Of a stretch of DNA of 64,000 nucleotides, positions 10,189 to 22,777 are shown in pieces. How positions within the stretch are numbered: position 1 is the first letter of the stretch; every line of letters starts with the position of its first letter. A program made the translations under genes and the position numbers. Source of the stretch: Archivesica marissinica (taxonomy: Eukaryota > Mollusca > Bivalvia > Venerida > Vesicomyidae); assembly GCA_014843695.1 (NCBI GenBank), contig CM026400.1, positions 18,118,294 to 18,182,293 of the forward strand. The letters run 5' to 3'. The notes under the pieces were generated by a model that worked only from the letters and a program-made list of their open reading frames with translations, did not search any database and had not been told where the DNA came from.

Positions 10189-13100
10189 CATGTATGTGTG
10201 CGTTTTCTATGTCCTCTAGTATATAATGTAGGTGTGCGTTTTCTATGTTCTCTAGTATATAATGTAGGTGCGCGTTTTCTATGACCTCTAGTATATAATG
10301 TAGGTATGCGTTTTCTATGTCATCTAGTATATAATGTATGTGTGCGTTTTCTATGTCCTCTAGTATATAATGTAGGTATGCGTTTTCTATGTCCTCTAGT
10401 ATATAATGTATGTGTGCGTTTTCTATGTCCTCTAGTATATAATGTAGGTGTGCGTTTTCTATGTCCTCGCGTATAATAATCATATAATGTAGGTGCGCGT
10501 TTTCTATGTCCTCTAGTATAATAATCATATAATGTAGGTGTGCGTTTTCTATGTCCTCTAGTATAATAATCATATAAGGTAGGTGTGCGTTGTCTATGTC
10601 CTCTCGTATAATAATCATATAATGTAGGTGCGCGTTTTCTATGTCCTCTAGTATATAATGTATGTGTGCGTTTTCTATGTCCTCTAGTATATAATGTAGG
10701 TGTGCGTTTTCTATGTCCTCTAGTATAATAATCATATAAGGTAGGTGTGCGTTGTCTATGTCCTCTAGTAAAAACATATAATGTAGGTGTGCGTTTTCTA
10801 TGTCCTCTAGTATATAATGTAGGTGTGCGTTTTCTATGTCCTCTAGTATAATAATCATATAAGGTAGGTGTGCGTTTTCTATGTCCTCTAGTATATAATG
10901 TAGGTGTGCGTTTTCTATGTCCTCTAGTATATAATGTAGGTGTGCGTTTTCTATGTCCTCTAGTATAATAATCATATAATGTAGGTGCGCGTTTTCTATG
11001 TCCTCTAGTATAATACTCATATAATGTAGGTGTGCGTTTTCTATGTCCTCTAGTATATAATGTAGGTGTGCGTTTTCTATGTCCTCTAGTATATAATGTA
11101 GGTGTGCGTTTTCTATGTCCTCTAGTATATAATGTAGGTGTGCGTTTTCTATGTCCTCTAGTATATAATGTAGGTGTGCGTTTTCTATGTCCTCTAGTAT
11201 ATAATGTAGGTGTGCGTTTTCTATGTCCTCTAGTATATAATGTAGGTGTGCGTTTTCTATGTCCTCTAGTAAAATATAATGTAGGTGTGCGTTTTCTATG
11301 TCCTCTAGTATATAATGTAGGTGTGCGTTTTCTATGTCCTCTAGTATATAATGTAGGTGTGCGTTTTCTATGTCCTCTAGTATATAATGTAGGTGTGCGT
11401 TTTCTATGTCCTCTAGTATATAATGTAGGTGTGCGTTTTCTATGTCCTCTAGTATATAATGTAGGTGTGCGTTTTCTATGTCCTCTAGTATATAATGTAG
11501 GTGTGCGTTTTCTATGTCCTCTAGTATATAATGTAGGTGTGCGTTTTCTATGTCCTCTAGTATATAATGTAGGTGTGCGTTTTCTATGTCCTCTAGTAAA
11601 ACATATAATGTAGGTGTGCGTTTTCTATGTCCTCTAGTATAATACTCATATAATGTAGGTGTGCGTTTTCTATGTCCTCTAGTATATAATGTAGGTGTGC
11701 GTTTTCTATGTCCTCTAGTATATAATGTAGGTGTGCATTTTCTATGTCCTCTAGTATAATAATCATATAATGTAGGTGTGCGTTTTCTATGTCCTCTAGT
11801 ATATAATGTAGGTGTGCGTTTTCTATGTCCTCTAGTATATAATGTAGGTGTGCGTTTTCTATGTTCTCTAGTATAATAATCATATAATGTAGGTGTGCAT
11901 TTTCTATGTCCTCTAGTATATAATGTAGGTGTGCGTTTTCTATGTCCTCTAGTAAAACATATAATGTAGGTGTGCGTTTTCTATGTCCTCTAGTATAATA
12001 TCATATACTGTAGGTGTGCGTTTTCTATGTCCTCTAGTAAACATATAATGTAGGTGTGCGTTTTCTATGTCCTCTAGTATAATAACATATAATGTAGGTG
12101 TGCGTTTTCTATGTCCTCTAGTTAATATATAATGTAGGTGTGCGTTTTCTATGTCCTCTAGTATATAATGTAGGTGTGCGTTTTCTATGTCCTCTAGTAA
12201 AACATATAATGTAGGTGTGCATTTTCTATGTCCTCTAGTAAAAACATATAATGTAGGTGTGCGTTTTCTATGACCTCTAGTATATAATGTAGTGCGTTTT
12301 CTATGTCCTCTAGTATAATAACAAACTGTAGGTGCTCGTTTTCTATGTCCTCTAGTAAAAACATATAATGTAGGTGTGCGTTTTCTATGTCCTCTAGTAT
12401 ATAATGTAGGTGCGCGTTTTCTATGTCCTCTAGTATATAATGTAGGTGTGCGTTTTCTATGTCCTCTAGTATATAATGTATGTGTGCGTTTTCTATGTCC
12501 TCTAGTATATAATGTATGTGTGCGTTTTCTATGTCCTCTAGTATATAATGTATGTGTGCGTTTTCTATGTCCTCTAGTATATAATGTAGGTGTGCGTTTT
12601 CTATGTCCTCTAGTATATAATGTAGGTGTGCGTTTTCTATGTCCTCTAGTATATAACGTAGGTGTGCGTTTTCTATGTCCTCTAGTATAATAATCATATA
12701 ATGTAGGTGTGCGTTTTCTATGTCCTCTAGTATAATAATCATATAATGTAGGTGTGCGTTTTCTATGTCCTCTAGTATAATAATCATATAATGTAGTGTG
12801 CGTTTTCTATGTCCTCTAGTATAATAATCATATACTGTAGGTGTGCGTTTTCTATGTCCTCTAGTATAATAATCATATAATGTAGGTGTGCGTTTTCTAT
12901 GTCCTCTAGTATAATAATCATATAATGTAGGTGTGCGTTTTCTATGTCCTCTAGTATAATAATCATATAATGTAGGTGTGCGTTTTCTATGTCCTCTAGT
13001 ATATAATGTAGGTGTGCGTTTTCTATGTCCTCTAGTATAAATATAATATAGGTGTGCGTTTTCTATGTCCTCTAGTATAATAATCATATAATGTAGGTGT

Positions 13101-16100
13101 GCGTTTTCTATGTCCTCTAGTATAATACTCATATAATGTAGGTGTGCGTTTTCTATGTCCTCTAGTATATAATGTAGGTGTGCGTTTTCTATGTCCTCTA
13201 GTATATAATGTAGGTGTGCGTTTTCTATGTCCTCTAGTATAATATAATGTAGGTGTGCGTTTTCTATGTCCTCTAGTATATAATGTAGGTGCGTTTTCTA
13301 TGTCCTCTAGTATATAATGTAGGTGTGCGTTTTCTATGTCCTCTAGTATATAATGTAAGTGTGCGTTTTCTATGTCCTCTAGTATAATAATCAATAATGT
13401 AGGTGTGCGTTTTCTATGTCCTCTAGTATATAATGTAGGTGTGCGTTTTCTATGTCCTCTAGTATATATGTAGGTGTGCGTTTTCTATGTCCTCTAGTAT
13501 ATAATGTAGGTGTGCGTTTTCTATGTCCTCTAGTATATAATGTAGGTGTGCGTTTTCTATGTCCTCTAGTATATAATGTAGGTGTGCGTTTTCTATGTCC
13601 TCTAGTATATAATGTAGGTGTGCGTTTTCTATGTCCTCTAGTCTATAATGTAGGTGTGCGTTTTCTATGTCCTCTAGTATATAATGTAGGTGTGCGTTTT
13701 CTATGTCCTCTAGTATAATAATCATATAATGTAGGTGTGCGTTTTCTATGTCATCTAGTATATAATGTAGGTGTGCGTTTTCTATGTCCTCTAGTATATA
13801 ATGTAGGTGTGCGTTTTCTATGTCCTCTAGTAAAACATATAATGTAGGTGTGCGTTTTCTATGTCCTCTAGTATATAATGTAGGTGTGCGTTTTCTATGT
13901 CCTCTAGTATATAATGTAGGTGTGCGTTTTCTATGTCCTCTAGTATATACTCATATAAGGTAGGTGTGCGTTTTCTATGTCCTCTAGTATATAATGTAGG
14001 TGTGCGTTTTCTATGTCCTCTAGTATATAATGTAGGTGTGCGTTTTCTATGTCCTCTAGTATATAATGTAGGTGTGCGTTTTCTATGTCCTCTAGTATAT
14101 AATGTAGGTGTGCGTTTTCTATGTCCTCTAGTATATAATGTAGGTGTGCGTTTTCTATGTCCTCTAGTATATAATGTAGGTGTGCGTTTTCTATGTCCTC
14201 TAGTATATAATGTAGGTGTGCGTTTTCTATGTCCTCTAGTAAAAATATAATGTAGGTGTGCGTTTTCTATGTCCTCTAGTATATAATGTAGGTGTGCGTT
14301 TTCTATGTCCTCTAGTATATAATGTAGGTGTGCGTTTTCTATGTCCTCTAGTATATAATGTAGGTGTGCGTTTTCTATGTCCTCTAGTATATAATGTAGG
14401 TGTGCGTTTTCTATGTCCTCTAGTAAAAACATATAATGTAGGTGTGCGTTTTCTATGTCCTCTAGTATATAATGTAGGTGTGCGGTTTCTATGTCCTCTA
14501 GTATATAATGTATGTGTGCGATTTCTATGTCCTCTAGTATAATAATCATATAATGTACGTATGCGTTTTCTATGTCCTCTAGTATAATACTCATATAATG
14601 TTGGCGTGCTTTTTCTATATCCTCTAGTATATAATGTATTTGTGCGGTTTCTATGTCCTCTAGTATAATAATCATATAATGTAGGTGTGCGTTTTCTATG
14701 TCCTCTAGTATAATAATCATATAAGGTAGGTGTGCGTTTTCTATGTCCTCTAGTATATAATGTAGGTGTGCATTTTCTATGTCCTCTAGTATAATAATCA
14801 TATAAGGTAGGTGTGCATTTTCTATGTTCTCTAGTATAATAATCATATAAGGTAGGTGTGCATTTTCTATGTCCTCTAGTATAATAATCATATAATGTAG
14901 GTGTGCGGTTTCTATGTCCTCTAGTATAATAATCATATAATGTAGGTGTGCGTTTTCTATGTCCTCTAGTATAATAATCATATAATGTAGGTGTGCGTTT
15001 TCTATGTCCTCTAGTATAATAATCATATAATGTAGGTGTGCGGTTTCTATGTCCTCTAGTAAATAAATCATATACTGTAGGTGTGCGTTTTCTATGTCCT
15101 CTAGTATAATAATCATATAATGTAGGTGTGCATTTTCTATGTCCTCTAGTATAATAACATATAATGTAGGTGTGCGGTTTCTATGACCTCTAGTATATAA
15201 TGTATGTGCGTTTTCTATGTCCTCTAGTATAATAATCATATACTGTAGGTGCGCGTTTTCTATGTCCTCTAGTATATAATGTAGGTGTGCGTTTTCTATG
15301 TCCTCTAGTATATAATGTAGGTGTGCGTTTTCTATGTCCTCTAGTATATAATGTAGGTGCGCGGTTTCTATGTCCTCTAGTATATAATGTAGGTGTGCGT
15401 TTTCTATGTCCTCTAGTATATAATGTATGTGTGCGTTTTCTATGTCCTCTAGTATATAATGTAGGTGTGCGTTTTCTATGTCCTCTAGTATATAATGTAT
15501 GTGTGCGTTTTCTATGTCCTCTAGTATATAATGTAGGTGTGCGTTTTCTATGTCCTCTAGTATATAATGTAGGTGTGCGTTTTCTATGTCCTCTAGTATA
15601 ATAATATATAATGTAGGTGTGCGTTTTCTATGTCCTCTAGTATATAATCATATACTGTAGGTGTGCGTTTTCTATGTCCTCTAGTATAATAATCATATAT
15701 GTAGGTGTGCGTTTTCTATGTCCTCTAGTATAATAATCATATAATGTAGGTGTGCGTTTTCTATGTCCTCTAGTATAATAATCATATAGGTAGGTGTGCG
15801 TTTTCTATGTCATCTAGTATATAATGTAGGTGTGCGTTTTCTATGTCCTCTAGTATAATAATCATATAATGTAGGTGTGCGTTTTCTATGTCCTCTAGTA
15901 TAATAATCAAAGTAGGTGTGCGTTTTCTATGTCATCTAGTATATAATGTAGGTGTGCGTTTTCTATGTCCTCTAGTATATAATGTAGGTGTGCATTTTCT
16001 ATGTCCTCTAGTATAAAACAATAATGTAGGTGCGCGTTTTCTATGTCCTCTAGTAAAACCATATAATGTAGGTGTGCGTTTTCTATGTCCACTAGTATAT

Positions 16101-17135
16101 AATGTAGGTGTGCGTTTTCTATGTCCTCTAGTATATAATGTATGTGTGCGTTTTCTATGTCCTCTAGTATATAATGTAGGTGTGCGGTTTCTATGTCGTT
16201 TAGTATATAATGTAGGTGTGCGGTTTCTATGTCCTCTAGTATATAATGTAGGTGTGTGTTTTCTATGTCCTCTAGTATATAATGTAAGTGTGCGTTTTTT
16301 ATGTCCTCTAGTATAATAATCATATAATGTAGGTGTTCGTTTTCTATGTCCTCTAGTATATAATGTAGGTGTGTGTTTTCTATGTCCTCTAGTATTAATA
16401 TAGGTGTGCGGTTTCTATGTCCTCTAGTATATAATGTAGGTGTACGTTTTCTATGTCCTCTAGTATATATGTATATGGTGCGATTTCTATTCCTCTAGTA
16501 AATCATATAATGTACGTATGCGTTTTTCTATGTCCTCTAGTATAATACTCATATAATGTAGGTGTGCGTTTTCTAAGTCCTCTAGTATATAATGTATTTG
16601 TGCGTTTTCTATGTCCTCTAGTATATAATGTAGGTGTTCTTTTTCTATGTCCTCTAGTATATAATGGAGGTGTGCGTTTTCTATGTCCTCTAGTATATAA
16701 TGTAGGTGTGCGTTTTCTATGTCCTCTAGTATATAATGTAGGTGTGAGTTATCTGTGTCATCTGGTATATAATGTAGGTGTGCGTTTTTCTGTGTCATCT
16801 AGTATACAATGTAGGGGTGCGTTTTCTATGTCCTCTAGTATATAATGTAGGTGTGAGTTTTCTATGTCCTCTAGTATATAATGTAGGTGTGCGGTTTCTA
16901 TGTCCTTTAGTATATAATGTAGGTGTGCGGTTCTATGTCCTCTAGTATATAATGTAGGTGTGCGTTTTCTATGTCTTCTAGTATATAATGTAGGTGTGCG
17001 TTTCTATGTCCTCTAGTATATAATGTAGGTGTGCGTTTTCTATGTTGTCTAGTATATAATGTAGGTGTGCGTTTTCTATGTCCTCTAGTATATAATGTAG
17101 GTGTGCGTTTTCTATGTCCTCTAGTATATAATGTA
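10189..17135. repeat. 36-bp minisatellite (36/45-bp variants), about 180 units
   Basis: The core unit is 36 bp: TATAATGTAGGTGTGCG, TTTTCTATGTCC, TCTAGTA. A second form has nine extra bases (TAATAATCA) between units, making 45 bp. Rarer spacers (AAAACA, AAAAACA) occur at about 11270, 11600, 11950 and elsewhere. Many adjacent units are identical, while units past about 16200 are more diverged. Both main lengths are multiples of three, so long frames persist on both strands (repeat peptides YNVGVRFLCPLV and ILEDIENAHLHY). They start and stop with spacer changes and match no family I recognise. The array runs into the assembly gap, so its true length is unknown. Confidence 0.95.
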
Positions 17136-18135
17136 NNNNNNNNNNNNNNNNNNNNNNNNNNNNNNNNNNNNNNNNNNNNNNNNNNNNNNNNNNNNNNNNN
17201 NNNNNNNNNNNNNNNNNNNNNNNNNNNNNNNNNNNNNNNNNNNNNNNNNNNNNNNNNNNNNNNNNNNNNNNNNNNNNNNNNNNNNNNNNNNNNNNNNNNN
17301 NNNNNNNNNNNNNNNNNNNNNNNNNNNNNNNNNNNNNNNNNNNNNNNNNNNNNNNNNNNNNNNNNNNNNNNNNNNNNNNNNNNNNNNNNNNNNNNNNNNN
17401 NNNNNNNNNNNNNNNNNNNNNNNNNNNNNNNNNNNNNNNNNNNNNNNNNNNNNNNNNNNNNNNNNNNNNNNNNNNNNNNNNNNNNNNNNNNNNNNNNNNN
17501 NNNNNNNNNNNNNNNNNNNNNNNNNNNNNNNNNNNNNNNNNNNNNNNNNNNNNNNNNNNNNNNNNNNNNNNNNNNNNNNNNNNNNNNNNNNNNNNNNNNN
17601 NNNNNNNNNNNNNNNNNNNNNNNNNNNNNNNNNNNNNNNNNNNNNNNNNNNNNNNNNNNNNNNNNNNNNNNNNNNNNNNNNNNNNNNNNNNNNNNNNNNN
17701 NNNNNNNNNNNNNNNNNNNNNNNNNNNNNNNNNNNNNNNNNNNNNNNNNNNNNNNNNNNNNNNNNNNNNNNNNNNNNNNNNNNNNNNNNNNNNNNNNNNN
17801 NNNNNNNNNNNNNNNNNNNNNNNNNNNNNNNNNNNNNNNNNNNNNNNNNNNNNNNNNNNNNNNNNNNNNNNNNNNNNNNNNNNNNNNNNNNNNNNNNNNN
17901 NNNNNNNNNNNNNNNNNNNNNNNNNNNNNNNNNNNNNNNNNNNNNNNNNNNNNNNNNNNNNNNNNNNNNNNNNNNNNNNNNNNNNNNNNNNNNNNNNNNN
18001 NNNNNNNNNNNNNNNNNNNNNNNNNNNNNNNNNNNNNNNNNNNNNNNNNNNNNNNNNNNNNNNNNNNNNNNNNNNNNNNNNNNNNNNNNNNNNNNNNNNN
18101 NNNNNNNNNNNNNNNNNNNNNNNNNNNNNNNNNNN
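17136..18135. other. Assembly gap, 1000 N
   Basis: Exactly 1000 unknown bases, a round number typical of a placeholder. The sequence on either side belongs to two unrelated arrays, so adjacency and orientation across the gap are unproven. Confidence 0.98.
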
Positions 18136-21100
18136 GTTGGTGGTGTTGGTGTTGTTGGTGGTGTTGTTGTTGTTGGTGGTGTTGGTGTTGTTGGTGTTGT
18201 TGGTGGTGTTGGTGTTGTTGTTGGTGTTGGTGTTGTTGGTGGTGTTGGTGGTGTTGGTGTTGTTGGTGGTGTTGGTGTTGTTGTTGGTGTTGGTGGTGTT
18301 GGTGTTGTTGGTGGTGTTGGTGTTGTTGGTGGTGTTGGTGTTGTTGTTGGTGTTGGTGTTGTTGGTGGTGTTGGTGTTGTTGGTGGTGTTGGTGTTGTTG
18401 GTGGTGTTGGTGTTGTTGGTGGTGTGGTGTTGTTGGTGGTGGTGTTGTTGGTGGTGGTGTTGTTGGTGGTGTTGGTGTTGTTGGTGGTGTTGGTGTTGTT
18501 GGTGGTGTTGGTGTTGTTGGTGGTGTTGGTGTGGTGGTTGGTGGTGGTGTTGGGTGGTGGTTGTGTTGTGGTGTGTTGGTGGTGGTGTTGTTGGTGGTGG
18601 TGGTGTTGTTGGTGTTGGTGTTGTTGCTATTGTTGTTGTTGGTGGTGGTGGTGTTGTTGTTGTTGGTGTTGTTGCTATTGTTGTTGTTGGTGGTGTTGGT
18701 GGTGTTGTTGGTGATGGTGTTGTTGCTATTGTTGGTGTTGGTGGTTTTGTTGGTGGTGGTGATGGTGTTGTTGCTATTGTTGGTGTTGGTGGTGTTGGTG
18801 GTGTTGTTGGTGGTGTTGTTGGTGTTGTTGGTGTTGGTGGTGGTGGTGTTGTTGGTGGTGGTGTTGTTGTTGGTGTTGTTGTTGTTGGTGGTGGTGTTGG
18901 TGGTGTTGTTGGTGGTGTTGTTGGTGTTGTTGGTGTTGGTGGTTGGTGGTGGTGTGGTGGGTGGTGGTGTGTGGTGGTGTTGGGGTGGTGTTGGTGGTGG
19001 TGTTGGTGGTGTTGTGGTGGTGTTGGTGTTGTGTTGGGGTGTTGGTGGTGTGTTGGTGTGGTGTTGGGGTGGTGTTTGTGGGTGTGGTGGTGGTGTGGTG
19101 GTGGTGGGGTGGGTGGTGGTGGGGTGGTGTGTGGTGGTGGGTGTGGTTGTGGTGTTGGTGGTGTGGTGTTGTGTTGGTGGTGTTGTGGTGTTGGTGTGGG
19201 TGGGTGGTGTGGTGGTGTTGTGTGGTGGTTTGTTGGTGGGTGTGGTGTTGTGTTGTGGTGGTGTTGTGTGGTGTTGGTTGGTGTTGGTGTGTTGGTGTGT
19301 TGGTGGTGTGTTGTGTTGGTGGTGTTGTTGTGTGTGTGGGTGGTGTTGTGTGTGGTGGTGGTGTGTGTGGTGGTGTTGGTGGTGGTGTTGGTGGTGGTTT
19401 GTGTTGGTGGTGTGGTGGTGTTGTGTGTGGTGGTGTTGTGTGTGGTGTGGTTGTGTGTGGTGGTGTGGTGTGTAGTGGTGTTGTGGTGTGGTGGTGTTGT
19501 GTGTGGTGGTGTTGTGTGTGGTGGTGTTGTGTGTGGTGGTGTAGTGTTGTGTGTGGTGTGTGGTGTTGTGTTTGGTGGTGTTGTGTGTGGTGGTGTTGTG
19601 TTTGTTGGTGTGGTGTGTGGTGGTGTGGTGTTGTGGTGGTGTTGTGGTGTGTGGTGTTGTGTGTGGTGGTGTTGTGTGTGGTGGTGTTGTGTGTGGTGGT
19701 GTTGTGTGTGGTGGTGTGGTGTGTGGTGGTGTTGTGGTGTGGTGGTGTTGTGTGTGGTGGTGTTGTGGTGTGTGGTGTTGTGTGTGGTGGTGTTTGGTGG
19801 GTGGTGGTGGTGGTGGTGTTGGTGGGTTGGTTGGTGGTGTGGTGTTGTGGTGGTGTGGTGTTGGTGGTGTGGTGTTGTGGTGGTGTGGGTGGTGTGGTGT
19901 TGGTGGTGGGTGTTGTGGTGGTGTGGTGTTGTGGTGGTGTGGTGTTGTGGTGGTGTGGTGTTGTGGTGGTGTGGTGTTGGTGGTGTGGTGTTGTGGTGGT
20001 GTGGGTGGTGTGGTGTTGGTGGTGGGTGTTGTGGTGGTGTGGTGTTGTGGTGGTGTGGTGTTGTGGTGGTGTGGTGGTGGTGTGTGGTGGTGGTTGTTGT
20101 GTGTGGTGGTGGTTGTGTGGTGGTTGTTGTTGTGTGGTGGTTGTTGTTTGTGTTGTTGGTGTTGTTGTTGTGTGGTGGTGGTGGTTGTTGTTGTGTGTGG
20201 TGGTGGGTTGTTGGTGGTGGTGGTTGGTGTGGTTGTTGTTGTTGTTTGGTGGTGGTTGTTGTGTTGTGGTGGTTGTTGTGTGGTGGTTGTGGTTGTTGTT
20301 GGGGTTGTTGTTGTGTGGTGGTTGTTGTTGGGGTTGTTGTTTTGTGGTGTTGGTGGGTTGTTGGTGGTGGTGGTGGTTGGTGTGGTTGTTGTTGTTGTTT
20401 GGTGGTGGTTGTTGTGTGGTGGTGGTTGTTGTGTGGTGGTGGTGGTGGTGGTTGTGGTGGTGGTTGTTGTTGGGGTTGTTGTTGTGTGATGGTGGTTGTT
20501 GGGTTATTGTTGTGTGGTGGTTGTTGTTGGGGTTGGTTGGTGTTGGGGTGGTGTTGTTGGTGTGTGGTGTTGTTTGGTTGTGGTGTGTTGGTGGTTGTTG
20601 TTGGTGGTGTTGTGGTGTGTGTGGTGGTGGTTGTTGTTGTTGGTGTTGGTGGTGGTGGTTTTGTTGTGTTGGTGGTGGTGGTGGTGTTTTTGTGTTGTGG
20701 TGGTGTTGGTGTTTTTGTTTGTTTGTTGTTGGTGGTGTGGTGGTTGTTTTTGGTTGTTGTTGGTGGTGGTGGTGGTGGTTGGTTTTGTTGTTTGTGGTGG
20801 TGTGTGGTTGTTGTGTTGGTGGTGGTTTGGTTTGTTTTTGTTGTGGTGTGGTGGTTGGGTTTGTGGTTGTTGTGTGTTGTGTGTTGGTGTTGTTGGTGTT
20901 GTTGGTGTTGTTGTTGGTGTTGTTGGTGTTGTTGTTGTTGTGGTGGTGTTGTTGTTGGTGTTGGTGTTGTTGGTGTTGTGTTGTTGTTGGTGTTGTTGTT
21001 GTTGGTGTTGTTGGTGTTGTTGTTGGTGTTGTTGGTGTTGTTGTTGGTGTTGTTGGTGTTGTTGGTGTTGTTGGTGTTGTTGGTGTTGTTGGTGTTGTTG

Positions 21101-21549
21101 GTGTTGTTGGTGTTGTTGGTGTTGTTGGTGTTGTTGGTGGTGTTGTTGGTGTTGTTGGTGTTGTTGGTGTTGTTGGTGTTGTTGGTGTTGTTGGTGTTGT
21201 TGGTGTTGTTGGTGTTGTTGTTGTTGGTGGTGTTGTTGGTGGTGTTGTTGGTGGTGTTGTTGGTGGTGTTGGTGTTGTTGGTGTTGTTGGTGTTGTTGGT
21301 GGTGTTGGTTGTTGTTGGTGGTGTTGTTGGTGTTGTTGGTGTTGTTGGTGGTTGGTGGTGGTGTGGGGTGGTGGTGTTGGGGGTGGTGTGTTGGGGTTGG
21401 TGTGGGTTGTTGGTGTTGCTGGTGTTGTTGTTGGTGTTGCTGGTGTTGGTGTTGCTGGTGTTGTTGTTGTTGGTGTTGTTGCTGTTGTTGTTGGTGGTGG
21501 TGTTGTTGTTGTTGGTGGTGTTGGTGTTGTTGTTGTTGTTGTTGTTGTG

Positions 21550-21580
<31 letters not shown>

Positions 21581-21582
21581 TC
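18136..21582. repeat. 3.4-kb G/T-only low-complexity tract
   Basis: The + strand is almost entirely G and T, with only rare A or C (for example GCTATTG, GATGG, GTTGCTGG). It is organised in zones. 18136-18560 is rich in GTTGGTGGTGTTGGT. 19370-19800 is rich in TGTGTGGTGGTGTTG. 19800-20060 has GGTGGTGTGGTGTTG. About 21040-21230 is a nearly perfect GTTGTTGGT 9-mer array. The end is a (GTT)n run closing with CACATGTCGAGTAG. Without A on one strand and without T on the other, no stop codon can form, so the very long frames here mean nothing. Confidence 0.9.
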
Positions 21583-22221
21583 ACATGTCGAGTAGTCATG
21601 TAATAGTCTTGTAACAAACAATTATGCTGGTAACTCACGGTACAATGATACTAACCGATTATATTCCATAAGATCTGGGTCGCTAGATGATTCATCATCA
21701 AGATTCAGCTAAGTATTGGGGGTGCTCATGTATTCAAAGGCAGTGACATCTATACAGTTGCCCGGTGCGGCAGAGGATACGGTAACCTTGACCTCAGTGT
21801 TATCGCCCAACAGTGCAGGTTCCAACTCTTGCAATTGAGTAATATTTCTAGACCGAGTTGCCATTCTTGATTTTAATCCTCAACAACACCAATTAACACC
21901 GCATATTATCATGCACAGTATATAACAGTATATTACAAAACAGTTACCGTGGACCATTGCAATGGTCAATAGTTAATAGCCAGAGGGTCCGGTATACATA
22001 TGTGAAGAATGGTGAGCTGTGAGTGAGCACACCACTTAAAATATCTATTGTTCTTGACACTTTCCACAATTACATCCAAAACACAGCTAGATTCTCCAAA
22101 CAGAGTCAGTCAACATCAGCATCAAACATTCACGAACATTTTGGTATATAATTTATATCCTCATGTAGTAGATAAATCAACTTTATATCCATATTTTACG
22201 GAGCCAGACGAAAACACAACT
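21583..22221. other. Intergenic, nothing recognised
   Basis: Unique-looking AT-rich sequence. No supported gene, RNA or repeat. Confidence 0.5.
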
Positions 22222-22345
22222 GATACGCTGATAGATTCAATGTTAGTGTTCGAATGTTTTCGGAAGAATTTGTAGTAGAAATGCATTTATACGTGAACAA
22301 AATGCATTTTATTTGCTTGTGATGTAATATCGCTTTAAAATTCAA
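22222..22345 (+). repeat. Family H copy 1
   Basis: TTCAATGTTAGTGTTCGAAT, CGGAAGAATTTGTAGTAG, TTTATACGTGA and AAATGCATTTTATTTGCTT occur in the same order at 52805-52918. No ends or coding sequence are recognised. Confidence 0.7.
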
Positions 22346-22667
22346 TTGTTCAGTGACCATTAATTGTATATGTTATTTACTAATGTTGTTAAGACGATGC
22401 ATTTTGTACAAATCTTCCAAAATAAACTTATGTTCGGTTCGGTTCGTGTTCGGTTCGTGCTCTGCTCTACGGTACAGAGTGGTTACAGTTACCATGTACA
22501 CCACTGTAGGTTCGAATCCCACTGTGGTGTCGAATGATTTCATGTGCGAAAGATATCCAACTGGCTTGTGAAAATGCATGCCTTTTTACGTACATATAAC
22601 ATTGCTACTATTGTTCCACCCATTCTTCCGAAATAATTTCAATACGTAATTACCACCAGTAAGCGAA

Positions 22668-22777
22668 ATAGGACTGACTTGCATACCACTGTAACATATC
22701 ATCACTGATCGTCACTGGTTCGAGCCCAGCTCAGACCTTGTCTGTTTATATGAAACTATTGGCAGTTTCTTACGGAG
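22668..22777 (+). repeat. SINE-E head, fused to SINE-B
   Basis: GACTTGCATACCACTGTAAC, ATCATCACTGATCGTCAC, the B-box GGTTCGAGCCCAGCTCAG, then ATATGAAACTATTGGCAG and TTTCTTACGGAG, as in the full copy at 51542. The long segment between the anticodon region and B-box points to a type II tRNA origin (Ser or Leu). SINE-B begins directly after TTACGGAG. Confidence 0.75.

Noticed and set aside
10169..16845. Repeat-peptide frames (ILEDIENAHLHY and RFLCPLVYNVGV) as genes
   Set aside because: Both strands are open because units are 36 or 45 bp. Frames change at spacer variants and no start, splice or domain evidence exists.
21040..21582. Telomeric repeat
   Set aside because: The G/T 9-mer GTTGTTGGT and (GTT)n do not match TTAGGG, and unique sequence follows on the far side.
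16978..21621. Very long open frames (up to 1547 codons) rich in Asn/Thr/His or Val/Gly/Cys
   Set aside because: They span the N gap and a G/T-only tract where stop codons cannot form on either strand. They are composition artefacts.
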